A stretch of 43,378 nt of DNA from CALARM01 sp964431735 (GTDB taxonomy: Bacteria > Vulcanimicrobiota > SpSt-956 > JAKJGF01), in assembly GCA_964431735.1 (NCBI GenBank), contig CAYSLJ010000046.1:1-43378 (forward strand). The letters run 5' to 3'. The first letter of the stretch is position 1. The number at the start of each line of letters is the position of its first letter. Made by a program: the position numbers and the translations under genes. The notes under the pieces were generated by a model that was not told where the DNA came from, made no database searches, and saw only the letters and a program-made list of their open reading frames with translations. Positions 1 through 9,152 of the stretch are shown here, in pieces.

Positions 1-232
1 ATTAACTATAATTTTCAGTAAAGGTGAATTTACCTGTCGTAAAAAAACGCAATCGTTTTGCAGAAGGATTTATACGGAATAATTTGAATTTAATTAAAGT
101 GAAGAGCGAAGAGTGAAAAGTGAAAAGTGAAGGGGGAAGAGGCTTTATTATAGCTAGTTTCACGACAATTCATATTAACATGAAATACACTATAAACACC
201 GGGCCAGTAATACTGTCAGGAGGTGATAATAA
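1..232. repeat. Leader region with heptamer-like GTGAAAA repeats and a small type-B inverted-repeat element
   Basis: No gene is seen here. Positions 99-132 hold degenerate tandem copies of GTGAAAA/GTGAAGA. Positions about 146-203 are a short inverted-repeat element: the left arm (TTATAGCTAGTTTCA) matches the reverse complement of the right arm (TGAAATACACTATA). The arms match the ends of the longer type-B element at 32638-32796, so this is probably an internally deleted copy. The stretch TACCTGTCGTAAAAAAAC at 31-48 recurs at 18043-18060. Confidence 0.6.
218..226 (+). promoter_or_regulatory. Strong Shine-Dalgarno AGGAGGTGA
   Basis: AGGAGGTGA ends six bases before the ATG at 233. It is complementary to the end of 16S rRNA and fixes the start of the histidine kinase gene. 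Confidence 0.85.
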
Positions 233-1504
233 ATGGAGAATATAAAATATTATGATAATGCAATTATTACTCAACCACGAAACATAGAAGAAGAATACGA
301 AAAAATAAAATTACAGAAAAAAATTATTGAAAAAATAAATCAGGGAATGGTTCTTGACGAAATAATGGAATATATATTTTCTTCTTTTCAAATTTTAATA
401 CCCTATGAAAGAATTGGTGTGGCTTTTCTGGAAGGGTCGTCAGTCACTTCAAAATGGGTTAAATCAAAACTATCAAAGATACTGCTGAAACCCGGTTATC
501 AATCACAGTTAAAAGGAAGCTCTCTCGAACATATTATAAATACAGGAAAACCACGTATTATAAACAATTTAAAAAAGTATCTCACAGACAACCCGTCCTC
601 TAAATCAACAAAACTTATACTGGAAGAAGGCATGCTATCAAATCTTACCTGTCCTTTAATTGTCAACGGGAAACCGGCAGGTTTTCTATTCTTTACCAGT
701 AAAGAAGACTGTGCATACAATGACCTTCATGCAGATATATTCTCAGAAATAGCTAATTCCGTATCTATAATAGTAGAAAAAGGAAGGCTTTATCAGGAAA
801 TAATCGAGTTAAATGAAATGAAAAACAAATTTTTAGGTATTGTAGCACATGATATAAGAAGCCCTGTAATGGTTGTGAAAAATTATCTGGAACTCTTCAA
901 CCTTGGCTTTCTGGGAAATATTACAGAAGAACAGGGAGAGATTATTTCAGATATAAATAAAATGTGTCAGAACATGCTCTGCCTTATAGATGATCTTCTG
1001 GATATGAGCGTTATTCAATCAGGAAAATGGAAATTACAGAAAAAGAAAACCTGTATTTCTTCATATCTAACTGGCTGGTATTCACTGAATAAAATACTCG
1101 GTAAAGCAAAAAATATTGACATTACTCTGAAAATTAGAGAAAATATACCTGATATATTTATGGATTCCCATAGAATAAACCAGGTATTGACCAATTTGCT
1201 TACAAATGCCATAAAATTTTCTCATTCAGGAACTGTGATAAACATAATCGCGTTATATGAAGATAACCATCTGAAAATCTCTGTCCATGATAATGGTCAG
1301 GGTATACCGGCGGAAGAGATGAATAATCTATTCAATGAACTATACAGAACAAGTGTACTTCCGACAGAAGGAGAAAAATGTACGGGCCTGGGCCTTTCCA
1401 TATGCAAATGTATAGTTAACGCTCATGGCGGAGAGATAAGTGTGGAAAGCAAAGAAGGGAAAGGAACCGTTTTTACGTTTACTATTCCGGTAAATGGTGA
1501 GTAG
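233..1504 (+). CDS. GAF-domain sensor histidine kinase
   Basis: A 423-residue soluble sensor kinase. Residues about 30-190 form a GAF-type sensory domain. The phosphorylation helix has His206 in the H-box (VAHDIRSP), and the HATPase module carries the N-box (NLLTNAIKFS, Asn325), the G1 box (DNGQGIP, Asp353) and the G2 box (GLGLS, about 385-389). All residues needed for autophosphorylation are present. There is no transmembrane segment or signal peptide, so the signal is probably sensed in the cytoplasm. No intact response regulator is adjacent; the only receiver in the window (15706) is broken. The stop codon TAG lies inside a GTGAGTA/GTGAAAA heptamer array. The ligand is unknown. Confidence 0.93.
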   Translation: MENIKYYDNAIITQPRNIEEEYEKIKLQKKIIEKINQGMVLDEIMEYIFSSFQILIPYERIGVAFLEGSSVTSKWVKSKLSKILLKPGYQSQLKGSSLEHIINTGKPRIINNLKKYLTDNPSSKSTKLILEEGMLSNLTCPLIVNGKPAGFLFFTSKEDCAYNDLHADIFSEIANSVSIIVEKGRLYQEIIELNEMKNKFLGIVAHDIRSPVMVVKNYLELFNLGFLGNITEEQGEIISDINKMCQNMLCLIDDLLDMSVIQSGKWKLQKKKTCISSYLTGWYSLNKILGKAKNIDITLKIRENIPDIFMDSHRINQVLTNLLTNAIKFSHSGTVINIIALYEDNHLKISVHDNGQGIPAEEMNNLFNELYRTSVLPTEGEKCTGLGLSICKCIVNAHGGEISVESKEGKGTVFTFTIPVNGE

Positions 1505-1625
1505 TGAAAAGTGAAAAGTGAGTAGGGGCGTTTAATTAAATGCCCCGGGATTAAATACGCATCACTAACCACGCGTCACGCGTCACGCGTCACGCGTCAC
1601 GATCCTCATATAAATAGAGACTATT
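1500..1625. repeat. Heptamer arrays and hairpin between kinase and hydantoinase genes
   Basis: Tandem GTGAAAA/GTGAGTA units run from the kinase stop codon to 1524. A hairpin follows (GGGGCGTTTAA at 1525-1535 against TTAAATGCCCC at 1536-1546), possibly a weak terminator. Four ACGCGTC units occupy 1570-1601. The segment after the array (GATCCTCATATAAA) resembles the sequence after other arrays at 26658 and, inverted, at 25475 and 33300. Confidence 0.75.
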
Positions 1626-4600
1626 ATGAAAGACAAAACTATGAAAGACAAAACATGGAACTTCTGTATCGACAGAGGGGGAACCTTTACTGATATTGTA
1701 GCAAGAAAACCGGACGGAAACATTATTACTCACAAACTTCTCTCTGAAAACAGATTACATTACAGAGATGCAGCCATACAGGGCATAAGAGATATTCTGG
1801 GACTTAAAAAAGAAGAAACCATTCCCGATATAATTGGTTCCGTAAAAATGGGCACTACTGTTGCCACAAATGCTCTTCTTGAAAGAAAAGGAGAAAGAGT
1901 GGTTCTTTTTATTACGAAAGGATTTCGTCACGCTCTGCGCATAGGGTATCAAAACCGGCCGACTCTGTTTGAAAAACACATCATATTACCGGAGATGCTT
2001 TATGAAGAAGTAGTAGAAATAGATGAAAGAATAAGCGCTGACGGAAAAACATTAAAAGAACTTGATGAAGACAGGGTTTTTTCTGATTTAAAAAACATAT
2101 ATGAAAAAGGCATAACTTCCTGTGCCATAGTATTGCTTCACGGGTACCGCCATACTGTTCATGAAGATAAAATTGCTTCTATAGCCAGTTCCATCGGTTA
2201 CAGACAGATTTCCGTATCTCATAAATTAAATCCTCTCATAAAAATTGTAAGCCGCGGTGATACGACAGTTGTAGATGCCTATGTATCACCTGTCTTAAAA
2301 GGTTATATCGACGAAGTATCTTCTGAATTACAGAATCCTTCCGTAAAACTTATGTTCATGCAATCAAACGGCGGCCTCATAGAGGGAAATCTGTTTTCAG
2401 GGAAAAATGCAATTCTTTCAGGTCCTGCAGGAGGTATTGTAGGTGCGGCAAGCACATCGGCCCTGGCAGGTTTTACGAAGATTATAAGTTTCGATATGGG
2501 GGGAACATCTACAGATGTGGCTCTTTATAACGGACAGTATGAAAGATCCTTTGAAACCCCTGTAGCAGGAGTAAGGATGAGAGCGCCTATGATGAAGATC
2601 CATACAGTGGCTGCAGGAGGAGGTTCAATACTCAACTTTGACGGCGCAAGATTAAGAGTGGGCCCCGAAAGTGCCGGAGCAAATCCCGGCCCTGCCTGTT
2701 ACCGTATGGGAGGCCCCCTGTGCGTAACAGATGCAAATGTTCTTCTGGGAAATATACAGACCGATTTTTTTCCGGAAGTGTTTGGCCAGTCAGGCAGAGA
2801 ACCAATAGATAAAAATATAGTAAGAGAAAAATTCCGCATAATTACAGAAGAAATAAACAGTGTAACAGGAGGGAACAAAAATCCTGAAGAAATAGCAGAA
2901 GGTTTCATTAAAATTGCAGTTGAAAATATGGCAAATGCCATAAAAGAGATTTCCGTTCAGCGTGGTTATGATACAACTGAATATGTGCTCTGCTGCTTCG
3001 GAGGTGCAGGAGGTCAGCATGCCTGTAAAGTGGCAGACACACTGGGAATGAAACAGATTTTCATACACCCTCTGGCAGGGGTATTGTCTGCCTGTGGTAT
3101 GGGCCTCGCAGACATAAGGGTAATAAAAGAAAAATCCCTGGAAATCCTTCTGTCCGGTGCATCACTTTCCCTTATTGACAGAGAATTACAACTTCTGAGA
3201 GATGAAGCACTGGGTGAAATAAAAAAACAGGACGTTGCAGAAGAACATATTTATGAGAGACTTAATCTTAAATATGACGGTACAGACAGACCTTTCACTG
3301 TATCTTACGAACGAGGATTTACTGTTAAGACCATAACTGAAGCATTTCAGAATATACACAGACAGCATTACGGATTTATTATGAAAAAAAATCTCATTGT
3401 TGATTCTATATCAGTGGAAGCAGAAGGTTCAATGGAAAAAATCGATGATCCTTTTTTACCTGAAGCACTGATTACGGAATTACCTGAACCTGCTGCAATT
3501 GCAGAGATATACACAGAAGGCTCATACCACAGAGCACCTGTCTATGAGAGAATATGTCTGAAACCGGGTATGTATATAAAAGGACCTGTAATTATTACAG
3601 ATTCCAATGCCACAACTGTTGTAGAACCCGGGTGGGAGGCAGAAATAACAGAAAGAAATCATATGATTTTGACAAGAGTGGTACCACGATCTGTTTCCAT
3701 AACTTCTGATAAAGTCGATCCTGTTATGCTGGAAATTTTCAACAATCTTTTTATGTCTGTGGCGGAACAAATGGGAGTGGCACTTTGTAATACAGCATAT
3801 TCGGTAAATATAAAAGAACGTCTTGATTTTTCCTGTGCCATCTTTGACAGTTCAGGGTATCTGGTGGCAAATGCGCCTCATATACCGGTACACCTGGGTT
3901 CTATGGGAGAAAGTGTAAGAACGGTTATAAGAGACAGAGGAAATACAATGAGTGCCGGTGACGTTTATGTGCTAAACAATCCCTATAACGGAGGTACCCA
4001 TTTACCTGATATAACAGTCATAACACCTGTTTTTGACGACATAGGAGAAAAAATCATCTTTTTCATAGCAAGCAGAGGCCATCATGCCGACATAGGAGGC
4101 ATAACGCCGGGTTCCATGCCTCCTGACAGTAAAACAATCGAAGAAGAAGGCGTTTTAATAGACAATTTTCTCCTTGTTCACAGAGGCAATTTCAGAGAAA
4201 AGGAATTTATAGAATTACTCTCTTCCGGCCCTTATCCTGCAAGGAATAAGTCTCAAAATATAGCTGATATAAAAGCACAGATTGGTGCAAACGAAAAAGG
4301 TGTTCACGAGCTTCGAAAAATGATTTCTCATTACAGCCTGCCGGTAGTTCATGCCTATATGAAACATGTTCAGGATAATGCGGAAACAGGTGTAAAAAAA
4401 GTTCTCATGAAACTTAAAGACGGAGAGTTTTCCTATGAAATGGATGACGGAAGCATAATTCATGTGAAGATAACAATTGATAAAATTCTGAAAACTGCCG
4501 TAATAGATTTTACCGGCACATCACATCAGAGACAGAATAACTTCAATGCTCCTTCTTCCGTGTGTATGGCTGCAGTGCTTTATATGCTCCGCACTCTTAT

Positions 4601-5252
4601 TGAAGATGACATACCCATGAATCACGGTGTATTGAAGCCCGTAAAGGTTATTATCCCTCCCGGCTCCATGTTAAACCCTGTCTATCCCGCAGCAGTAGTG
4701 GCAGGCAATGTAGAAACATCTCAATGTATAACGGACGCGCTGTACGGTGCTCTCGGGGTCATGGCTGCTTCACAGGGTACTATGAATAATTTTACCTTCG
4801 GTAACGACAGATATCAGTATTATGAAACAATCTGCGGAGGTTCGGGAGCAGGGCCGGATTTCGACGGAACATCTGCAGTTCATACTCATATGACAAATAC
4901 CAGACTTACCGACCCGGAGGTTCTGGAATTACGTTATCCTGTTATATTGGAAGAATTTTCCATAAGGAATAATTCGGGAGGGAAAGGGAAACACAGAGGC
5001 GGAGACGGAGTAATAAGAAAAATAAAATTCAGAGAAGATATGACTGCAGCAATACTTGCAAACAGAAGGAAAATTCCGCCTTTCGGCCTGTCGGGAGGAG
5101 AACCGGGGAAATGCGGTAAAAACTATGTAGAAAGCTCAGACGGATCTGTTATTGAACTGTCAGGTACTGAAAAAATCAGGGTCAGTAAAGGAGATATTTT
5201 TGTAATTGAAACACCGGGAGGGGGAGGATTCGGACACAAAAGTGAAGGGTGA
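1626..5252 (+). CDS. Fused hydantoinase/5-oxoprolinase (HyuA-HyuB type)
   Basis: A 1208-residue protein with the A and B halves of the ATP-dependent hydantoinase/oxoprolinase family in one chain, the size and order of 5-oxoprolinases. The A half (to about residue 680) has the phosphate-binding motifs DRGGTFTD (16-23) and FDMGGTSTD (near 289), and GGAGGQHA near 457. The B half begins near 695 and holds LNNPYNGGTHLPD and the SRGHHADIGG region; the protein ends with PGGGGFG. The expected reaction is ATP-driven opening of a cyclic amide such as 5-oxoproline, but sequence alone does not separate oxoprolinase from N-methylhydantoinase. The N-terminus starts with a tandem MKDKT-MKDKT; the second ATG (1641) is an alternative start, and neither has a clear Shine-Dalgarno. 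The stop lies in a hairpin. Confidence 0.92.
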   Translation: MKDKTMKDKTWNFCIDRGGTFTDIVARKPDGNIITHKLLSENRLHYRDAAIQGIRDILGLKKEETIPDIIGSVKMGTTVATNALLERKGERVVLFITKGFRHALRIGYQNRPTLFEKHIILPEMLYEEVVEIDERISADGKTLKELDEDRVFSDLKNIYEKGITSCAIVLLHGYRHTVHEDKIASIASSIGYRQISVSHKLNPLIKIVSRGDTTVVDAYVSPVLKGYIDEVSSELQNPSVKLMFMQSNGGLIEGNLFSGKNAILSGPAGGIVGAASTSALAGFTKIISFDMGGTSTDVALYNGQYERSFETPVAGVRMRAPMMKIHTVAAGGGSILNFDGARLRVGPESAGANPGPACYRMGGPLCVTDANVLLGNIQTDFFPEVFGQSGREPIDKNIVREKFRIITEEINSVTGGNKNPEEIAEGFIKIAVENMANAIKEISVQRGYDTTEYVLCCFGGAGGQHACKVADTLGMKQIFIHPLAGVLSACGMGLADIRVIKEKSLEILLSGASLSLIDRELQLLRDEALGEIKKQDVAEEHIYERLNLKYDGTDRPFTVSYERGFTVKTITEAFQNIHRQHYGFIMKKNLIVDSISVEAEGSMEKIDDPFLPEALITELPEPAAIAEIYTEGSYHRAPVYERICLKPGMYIKGPVIITDSNATTVVEPGWEAEITERNHMILTRVVPRSVSITSDKVDPVMLEIFNNLFMSVAEQMGVALCNTAYSVNIKERLDFSCAIFDSSGYLVANAPHIPVHLGSMGESVRTVIRDRGNTMSAGDVYVLNNPYNGGTHLPDITVITPVFDDIGEKIIFFIASRGHHADIGGITPGSMPPDSKTIEEEGVLIDNFLLVHRGNFREKEFIELLSSGPYPARNKSQNIADIKAQIGANEKGVHELRKMISHYSLPVVHAYMKHVQDNAETGVKKVLMKLKDGEFSYEMDDGSIIHVKITIDKILKTAVIDFTGTSHQRQNNFNAPSSVCMAAVLYMLRTLIEDDIPMNHGVLKPVKVIIPPGSMLNPVYPAAVVAGNVETSQCITDALYGALGVMAASQGTMNNFTFGNDRYQYYETICGGSGAGPDFDGTSAVHTHMTNTRLTDPEVLELRYPVILEEFSIRNNSGGKGKHRGGDGVIRKIKFREDMTAAILANRRKIPPFGLSGGEPGKCGKNYVESSDGSVIELSGTEKIRVSKGDIFVIETPGGGGFGHKSEG

Positions 5253-5274
5253 CGCATAACACATCACCCTTCAC
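5242..5274. terminator. Inverted repeat between convergent genes
   Basis: GTGAAGGGTGA (5242-5252) pairs perfectly with TCACCCTTCAC (5264-5274) across an 11-base loop. It lies between two convergent genes and includes the stop codon of the upstream one. There is no T-tract, so a role as a bidirectional terminator or 3'-end protector is inferred. The units resemble the heptamer repeats seen elsewhere. Confidence 0.5.
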
Positions 5275-5285
5275 ACTTCACGCTC

Positions 5286-6176
5286 TTACCTTCTGTGACC
5301 GTGAAAACCTCCGCCGCTTCCCCATGTTCCGCCTGCATGGTGAATCTGTCCGTTATTCTCCCATGTTGCACCTGCATGATGTATGTCACCATCATTACCC
5401 CATGTAGAACCGGTATGAACCACTGCATCATCACCTCTCCAGGTAGAACCACGATGGACCAGTGCTCCGTCATCGCCTGCTGTTACACCTCTGTGGACTA
5501 CTCCGTTATTGCCCCAGACCGTTGTGCCGGAATGATAAACAGAACCATTATATACTACGTGATTCCAGTTTGTATGACGTATTATATAAGGGTTATCGAT
5601 ATCAAATCCGCGATAAACATAGGTGTTATCAGTAAGAGCGGCACCTATGGCTATGCCTGTTGCAAGACCGACTCCGGGATAATAATAGGGATCATTATTA
5701 TCTACATAGACTGTAGACGGCGTTGTACCGTAATTATTATATGTTACGTTTCCCTCTGCATTCTTCTGCTGATCCGAATTCGGTGTATTGGCAGGGGCAG
5801 ATATGCATATTACATATTTACCGACAGCACTATCAGTAGAATATTTAACACCCATAGAACTGAGGATGGGTAAAAAGGGCACACAGAGAACCTGATCATC
5901 ACCGGAACCTATTGTTCCCCCATAGGCTACATTATTATTTAATTCATCCGATGTGACACCAAAATAATATTTAAAAAAATTCGAATCTATAAAAAGGGTA
6001 TTTTTATAGTTTACTACAGTAAAGTCTCCTGCAGAATTATTATTTATGGTTATATCTATCTGTTCCGGCGGAACAACACTTGATGTATCGAACTGCACAA
6101 CCTGCATTGAAGCATATGCCGGGAATATACAGAATATCATTGTAATTATTGTTAAAGAAATCATTATTTTCTTCAT
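5286..6176 (-). CDS. Exported protein with C-terminal His/Gly/Trp tandem repeats
   Basis: A 296-residue protein with a clear Sec signal peptide (first 22 residues, ending PAYAS). Residues about 30-130 (INNNSAGDFTVV..., then VLCVPFLPILSSMGVKY) resemble a copper-amine-oxidase-N-type stalk domain, a common wall- or envelope-associated module; this call is tentative. A glycine/alanine-rich hydrophobic stretch follows (GVGLATGIAIGAAL). The last 85 or so residues are six imperfect 12-13-residue repeats of the form hHxGxTWxxxG, ending GFHGHRR. The His-rich repeats could bind metal or sugar, but this is inference. A Shine-Dalgarno (AAGGAGGTT, 6184-6192) overlaps the stop of the ankyrin gene upstream, 14 bases away, so the two are co-transcribed. 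Confidence 0.8.
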   Translation of the reverse strand: MKKIMISLTIITMIFCIFPAYASMQVVQFDTSSVVPPEQIDITINNNSAGDFTVVNYKNTLFIDSNFFKYYFGVTSDELNNNVAYGGTIGSGDDQVLCVPFLPILSSMGVKYSTDSAVGKYVICISAPANTPNSDQQKNAEGNVTYNNYGTTPSTVYVDNNDPYYYPGVGLATGIAIGAALTDNTYVYRGFDIDNPYIIRHTNWNHVVYNGSVYHSGTTVWGNNGVVHRGVTAGDDGALVHRGSTWRGDDAVVHTGSTWGNDGDIHHAGATWENNGQIHHAGGTWGSGGGFHGHRR

Positions 6177-6190
6177 AATTTAGAACCTCC

Positions 6191-8707
6191 TTATAAATTT
6201 TCCTTCTTGCTGAGAAGATCTTTTGCTTCTTTCATAATTGCATTATCTGCAGGAGTAAGACCGAGATTATCTTTAATACGGAGATTTGCCCCTTTAGACA
6301 GGAGAAATTCTGCCATATCCATATCATTATTGGAAGCGGCTATATGAAGAGGAGTTGATCCGTTATTGTCCCTTCCGTTCACATCTGCTCCATGGGAAAT
6401 AAGATATTCGGCAAATCCTGTGTTACCTTCAAATACTGCAAGGTGAAGAGGTGTTATGCCATAAAAACCTTTATTTACATCCGCTCCCTTTGCCAGGAGC
6501 AATTTTACAATCTCTTCAGGATTATCGGCTTTATTCATCTTCAGGTCAGCTACATTTCCGTAGAGAGTTACCATAGAAGATACAAACAATGGTGTAAAAC
6601 CATCTGAAGTTTTACCGTTTCCCATTCGTGATGAAAGGAATTGTTCCAGTTTTATGTTACCGTTTATTTTTATTAAATTCAAAGCAGGCAAAACATCGGT
6701 GTTCTTTTCATCTATTTTTCCGCCTTTACTCAGAAGAAAACCTGACATATCCTTTTGAGAGAAATAGGCTGCTACGTGAACAGGTGTAAAACCATTCTTA
6801 TTCATAGCATTTACATCTGCTCCTTTTGCTATAAGTAATTCAGCTATTTTTATATTTCCACCGGCTGCCGCATAGAATAAAGGAGTATTGCCGTCTTTTG
6901 TTTTCCCTTTCACATCTGCTCCCTGTGTAATCAGGAATTCAGCCATATCTCTGTTGCCTCTCATAACTGCAACATGTAATGGTGAAAAGCCGAGAGGGCC
7001 TCTTTTAAGGTCAGCTCCTTTTGAGAGTAGAGAAAGGCATAATTCTTTATTTCCCTTCATGACAGCCCAGTATAAATTCATTTCTGCCCCTTTATTTACA
7101 AGCAGTTCTCCTGTTTCTTTACTTCCATTGACAGATGCAAAAGCAAGGGGAGTAAAACCGTCATTATCTTTACCGTTTACATCGGAGCCTTTAGAGATCA
7201 GCAAAGATGCTATTTCTTTATTATTTTTGTATGATGCTATATGTAAAGCAGTAAGTCCGTCTCTTGTTTTAATCTTTATATCGGCATTCTTTCCTATCAA
7301 ACATGTTGCTATGTCATTATTACCTGCAGATATTGCCAGATATAGAGGTGTAGCACCATTATTATCTTTACTGTTTATATCTGCTCCTTTTGAGAGTAAA
7401 AACTCAGTCATATCTTTATTTTTTGCCAGGTGAAGAGCAGTGGCACCATTATTATCTTTACTGTTTATATCTGCTCCTTTTGAGAGTAAAAATCCTGCCA
7501 TATCTTTATAGCCTTTTTCTGATGCTATATGTAAAGGACTTTTCCCTCCATCGTTCTTTGCATTAATACTGGCACTTTTTGACAGGAGGAAAGCTGCCGC
7601 CTTTTTGTAATTTAAAGAAACTACATTATGTAACAGCGTGTTTCCATTATTATCTTCAGTATTCAAATCCGCACCTTTTGAAAGGAAAAAATCAGCTATT
7701 TCAAGGCTTTTCGACCTTAAAATCGGTGTTTTTCCTTCATTATCTTTACCGTTTATATCTGCACCTTTTGAAAGAAGTAATTCTACCATTTCCTTTGTTT
7801 TAGCTACATGCAAAGGTGTTTCCCCGTCAATATTTTTAACCTTTACATGTGCTCCTTTTGAAAGAAGAAGTTCAAGAACGTCTTTACTGCCACTGTTTGC
7901 GGCAGACATAAGAGGGGTAAAACCGTCATAACCGGGAGCATTCACATTTGCTCCTTTTGAAATTAATAATTCTGCCAGGTTCTTATCATTCAGAAAAGCT
8001 GCGGCATGTAAAGGAGTTTTGCCGTTTAAATATTTTGTATTTACATCTGCTCCTTTTTCTATGAGAAGTTTTGTTACACCGGATGTATTTGCTTCCAGTT
8101 CCGGCAAAGGTTTAATATAATTATGGGCAAAAGTTCTGAAAAAGAGTGCCATAAAGAGAGGTGTAAAGTTCTTATAGTCCTTTGCATTTACATCTGCCCC
8201 TCTGTCAATCAGTATCTCTGCCATTTTCTTATTACCATAGTAAGCTGCCATATGGAGCAGTGTCATATCATTCATATATGTTTCCTTGACATTAATATCT
8301 GAGAGATCAGGATGAAACTTCAGAATCTGTTCAAGACATTCTTTACCTTCCATGTATCTGTCTTCCTGCCATCTTTCCAGTTGATATTCTGCGGCAAGGG
8401 CAAGGGATTTGTTTAAAAGGGCTCCGGTAAAATCAGGTTTTAATTCAATTGCTTTGTTGTAAAATTCAATAGATTTTTGAAATGCTGCGAGACTGTAATA
8501 AAAATTTCCTGATTCAAGCCATATCTGAGGGTTTTTCGGATCTCCTTCTGTTGCTTTATCATAACATTTTACAGCATCGCCGTAATTGCCCTCTTCATAT
8601 AAAATATGACCTTTCTTTATTAAATCTTCTGATACTCCAGCATTTACCGGAATAATAGTAACCATCAAAATCAGCAACAGAAGCACTGCAGATTTTTTTA
8701 ATAACAT
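6191..8707 (-). CDS. Exported TPR-ankyrin repeat protein
   Basis: An 838-residue protein with a signal peptide (MLLKKSAVLLLLILMVTIIP, then VNA). Two TPR units (about residues 25-100) are followed by about 21 ankyrin repeats (consensus DGxTPLHxAAxxGxxxxAxxLLSKGADVNxKDN) to the C-terminus. I place the start at the ATG at 8707 because AAGGAGG (8717-8723) sits just upstream; a TTG further upstream would put that site inside the gene. Several repeats are shortened to 30 residues (LHxA followed directly by KxMxEFLLSKG). Two neighbouring repeats share 50 identical bases (7353-7402 and 7443-7492), evidence of recent unit duplication. A periplasmic or surface protein-binding scaffold is likely; no enzymatic domain is seen. 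It forms an operon with the 296-residue protein downstream. Confidence 0.93.
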   Translation of the reverse strand: MLLKKSAVLLLLILMVTIIPVNAGVSEDLIKKGHILYEEGNYGDAVKCYDKATEGDPKNPQIWLESGNFYYSLAAFQKSIEFYNKAIELKPDFTGALLNKSLALAAEYQLERWQEDRYMEGKECLEQILKFHPDLSDINVKETYMNDMTLLHMAAYYGNKKMAEILIDRGADVNAKDYKNFTPLFMALFFRTFAHNYIKPLPELEANTSGVTKLLIEKGADVNTKYLNGKTPLHAAAFLNDKNLAELLISKGANVNAPGYDGFTPLMSAANSGSKDVLELLLSKGAHVKVKNIDGETPLHVAKTKEMVELLLSKGADINGKDNEGKTPILRSKSLEIADFFLSKGADLNTEDNNGNTLLHNVVSLNYKKAAAFLLSKSASINAKNDGGKSPLHIASEKGYKDMAGFLLSKGADINSKDNNGATALHLAKNKDMTEFLLSKGADINSKDNNGATPLYLAISAGNNDIATCLIGKNADIKIKTRDGLTALHIASYKNNKEIASLLISKGSDVNGKDNDGFTPLAFASVNGSKETGELLVNKGAEMNLYWAVMKGNKELCLSLLSKGADLKRGPLGFSPLHVAVMRGNRDMAEFLITQGADVKGKTKDGNTPLFYAAAGGNIKIAELLIAKGADVNAMNKNGFTPVHVAAYFSQKDMSGFLLSKGGKIDEKNTDVLPALNLIKINGNIKLEQFLSSRMGNGKTSDGFTPLFVSSMVTLYGNVADLKMNKADNPEEIVKLLLAKGADVNKGFYGITPLHLAVFEGNTGFAEYLISHGADVNGRDNNGSTPLHIAASNNDMDMAEFLLSKGANLRIKDNLGLTPADNAIMKEAKDLLSKKENL
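7353..7492 (-). repeat. 50-bp direct duplication inside the ankyrin gene
   Basis: Positions 7353-7402 and 7443-7492 are identical and offset by exactly 90 bases (30 codons). Two successive ankyrin units therefore look recently copied, giving a substrate for repeat-number change by recombination. Confidence 0.85.
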
Positions 8708-8735
8708 AATATAAAACCTCCTTAACAAATAATTA

Positions 8736-8818
8736 TTACTGATGTGAACATAAATTAATTATTGTGAAATGTGACTGTAAAAAACATTATTATTAAACAT
8801 TCATGTTCACTTCAGTAA
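8736..8818. mobile_element. Type-A inverted-repeat element without heptamer core
   Basis: An 83-bp element bounded by 20-bp terminal inverted repeats: TTACTGATGTGAACATAAAT (8736-8755) and the complement of 8799-8818 (TTACTGAAGTGAACATGAAT), 18 of 20 identical. The ends match the type-A elements at 25539, 34172 and 36116, but the GTGACGC core is absent. It lies just upstream of the ankyrin gene Shine-Dalgarno, so it occupies the likely promoter or 5' UTR of that operon. Confidence 0.75.
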
Positions 8819-9152
8819 TAAAAAATTCTGTTTATAGATTATAAGACAATAGTGTCTGTTTTCTCCGCCAGGCTATGCTATTGTGGGGCATTCCCGGAGC
8901 TTTACCAACAGACTACATCCCCGGTACAGTCATATTATTATACCCAAAAAGTTTACTCCGGTCAATATTATAAGGACTCCCCGTTAATCTGTTCACAAGT
9001 GGTGACAGCGGTAAATATGGCACCAGTTAAATCTCTGCGTGGTGCTCTTACGCAAAATATTAACAGTCTGCGAAACCAGTTTACCAAGCAATAGTATCAT
9101 ATCTTTTCCGGAAGAGTCCGGACCGGGACAAGTTTTAGAAATGGGTATGAAC
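8819..9152. other. Intergenic stretch without a convincing gene
   Basis: An open frame of 80 codons (8852-9094, + strand, GTG start, Tyr/Gln-rich) exists, but it has no ribosome binding site and no recognisable domain. A 6-bp inverted pair CAATAG/CTATTG sits at 8849-8882. This may be a decayed gene end. No promoter or RNA gene is recognised. Confidence 0.4.

Noticed and set aside
1570..1601. CRISPR-like appearance of regularly repeated ACGCGTC units (also at other arrays)
   Set aside because: The units are 7 bases, directly adjacent, with no spacers of 25-40 bases, and no cas genes are present.
6888..7931. Long + strand open frames rich in Ser, Pro and Phe opposite the ankyrin gene
   Set aside because: They arise from the antisense of a repeated coding unit; the ankyrin frame explains the sequence.
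8852..9094. 80-codon frame on the + strand
   Set aside because: GTG start without a ribosome binding site, no recognised domain and odd Tyr/Gln composition. Described only as gene-free sequence.
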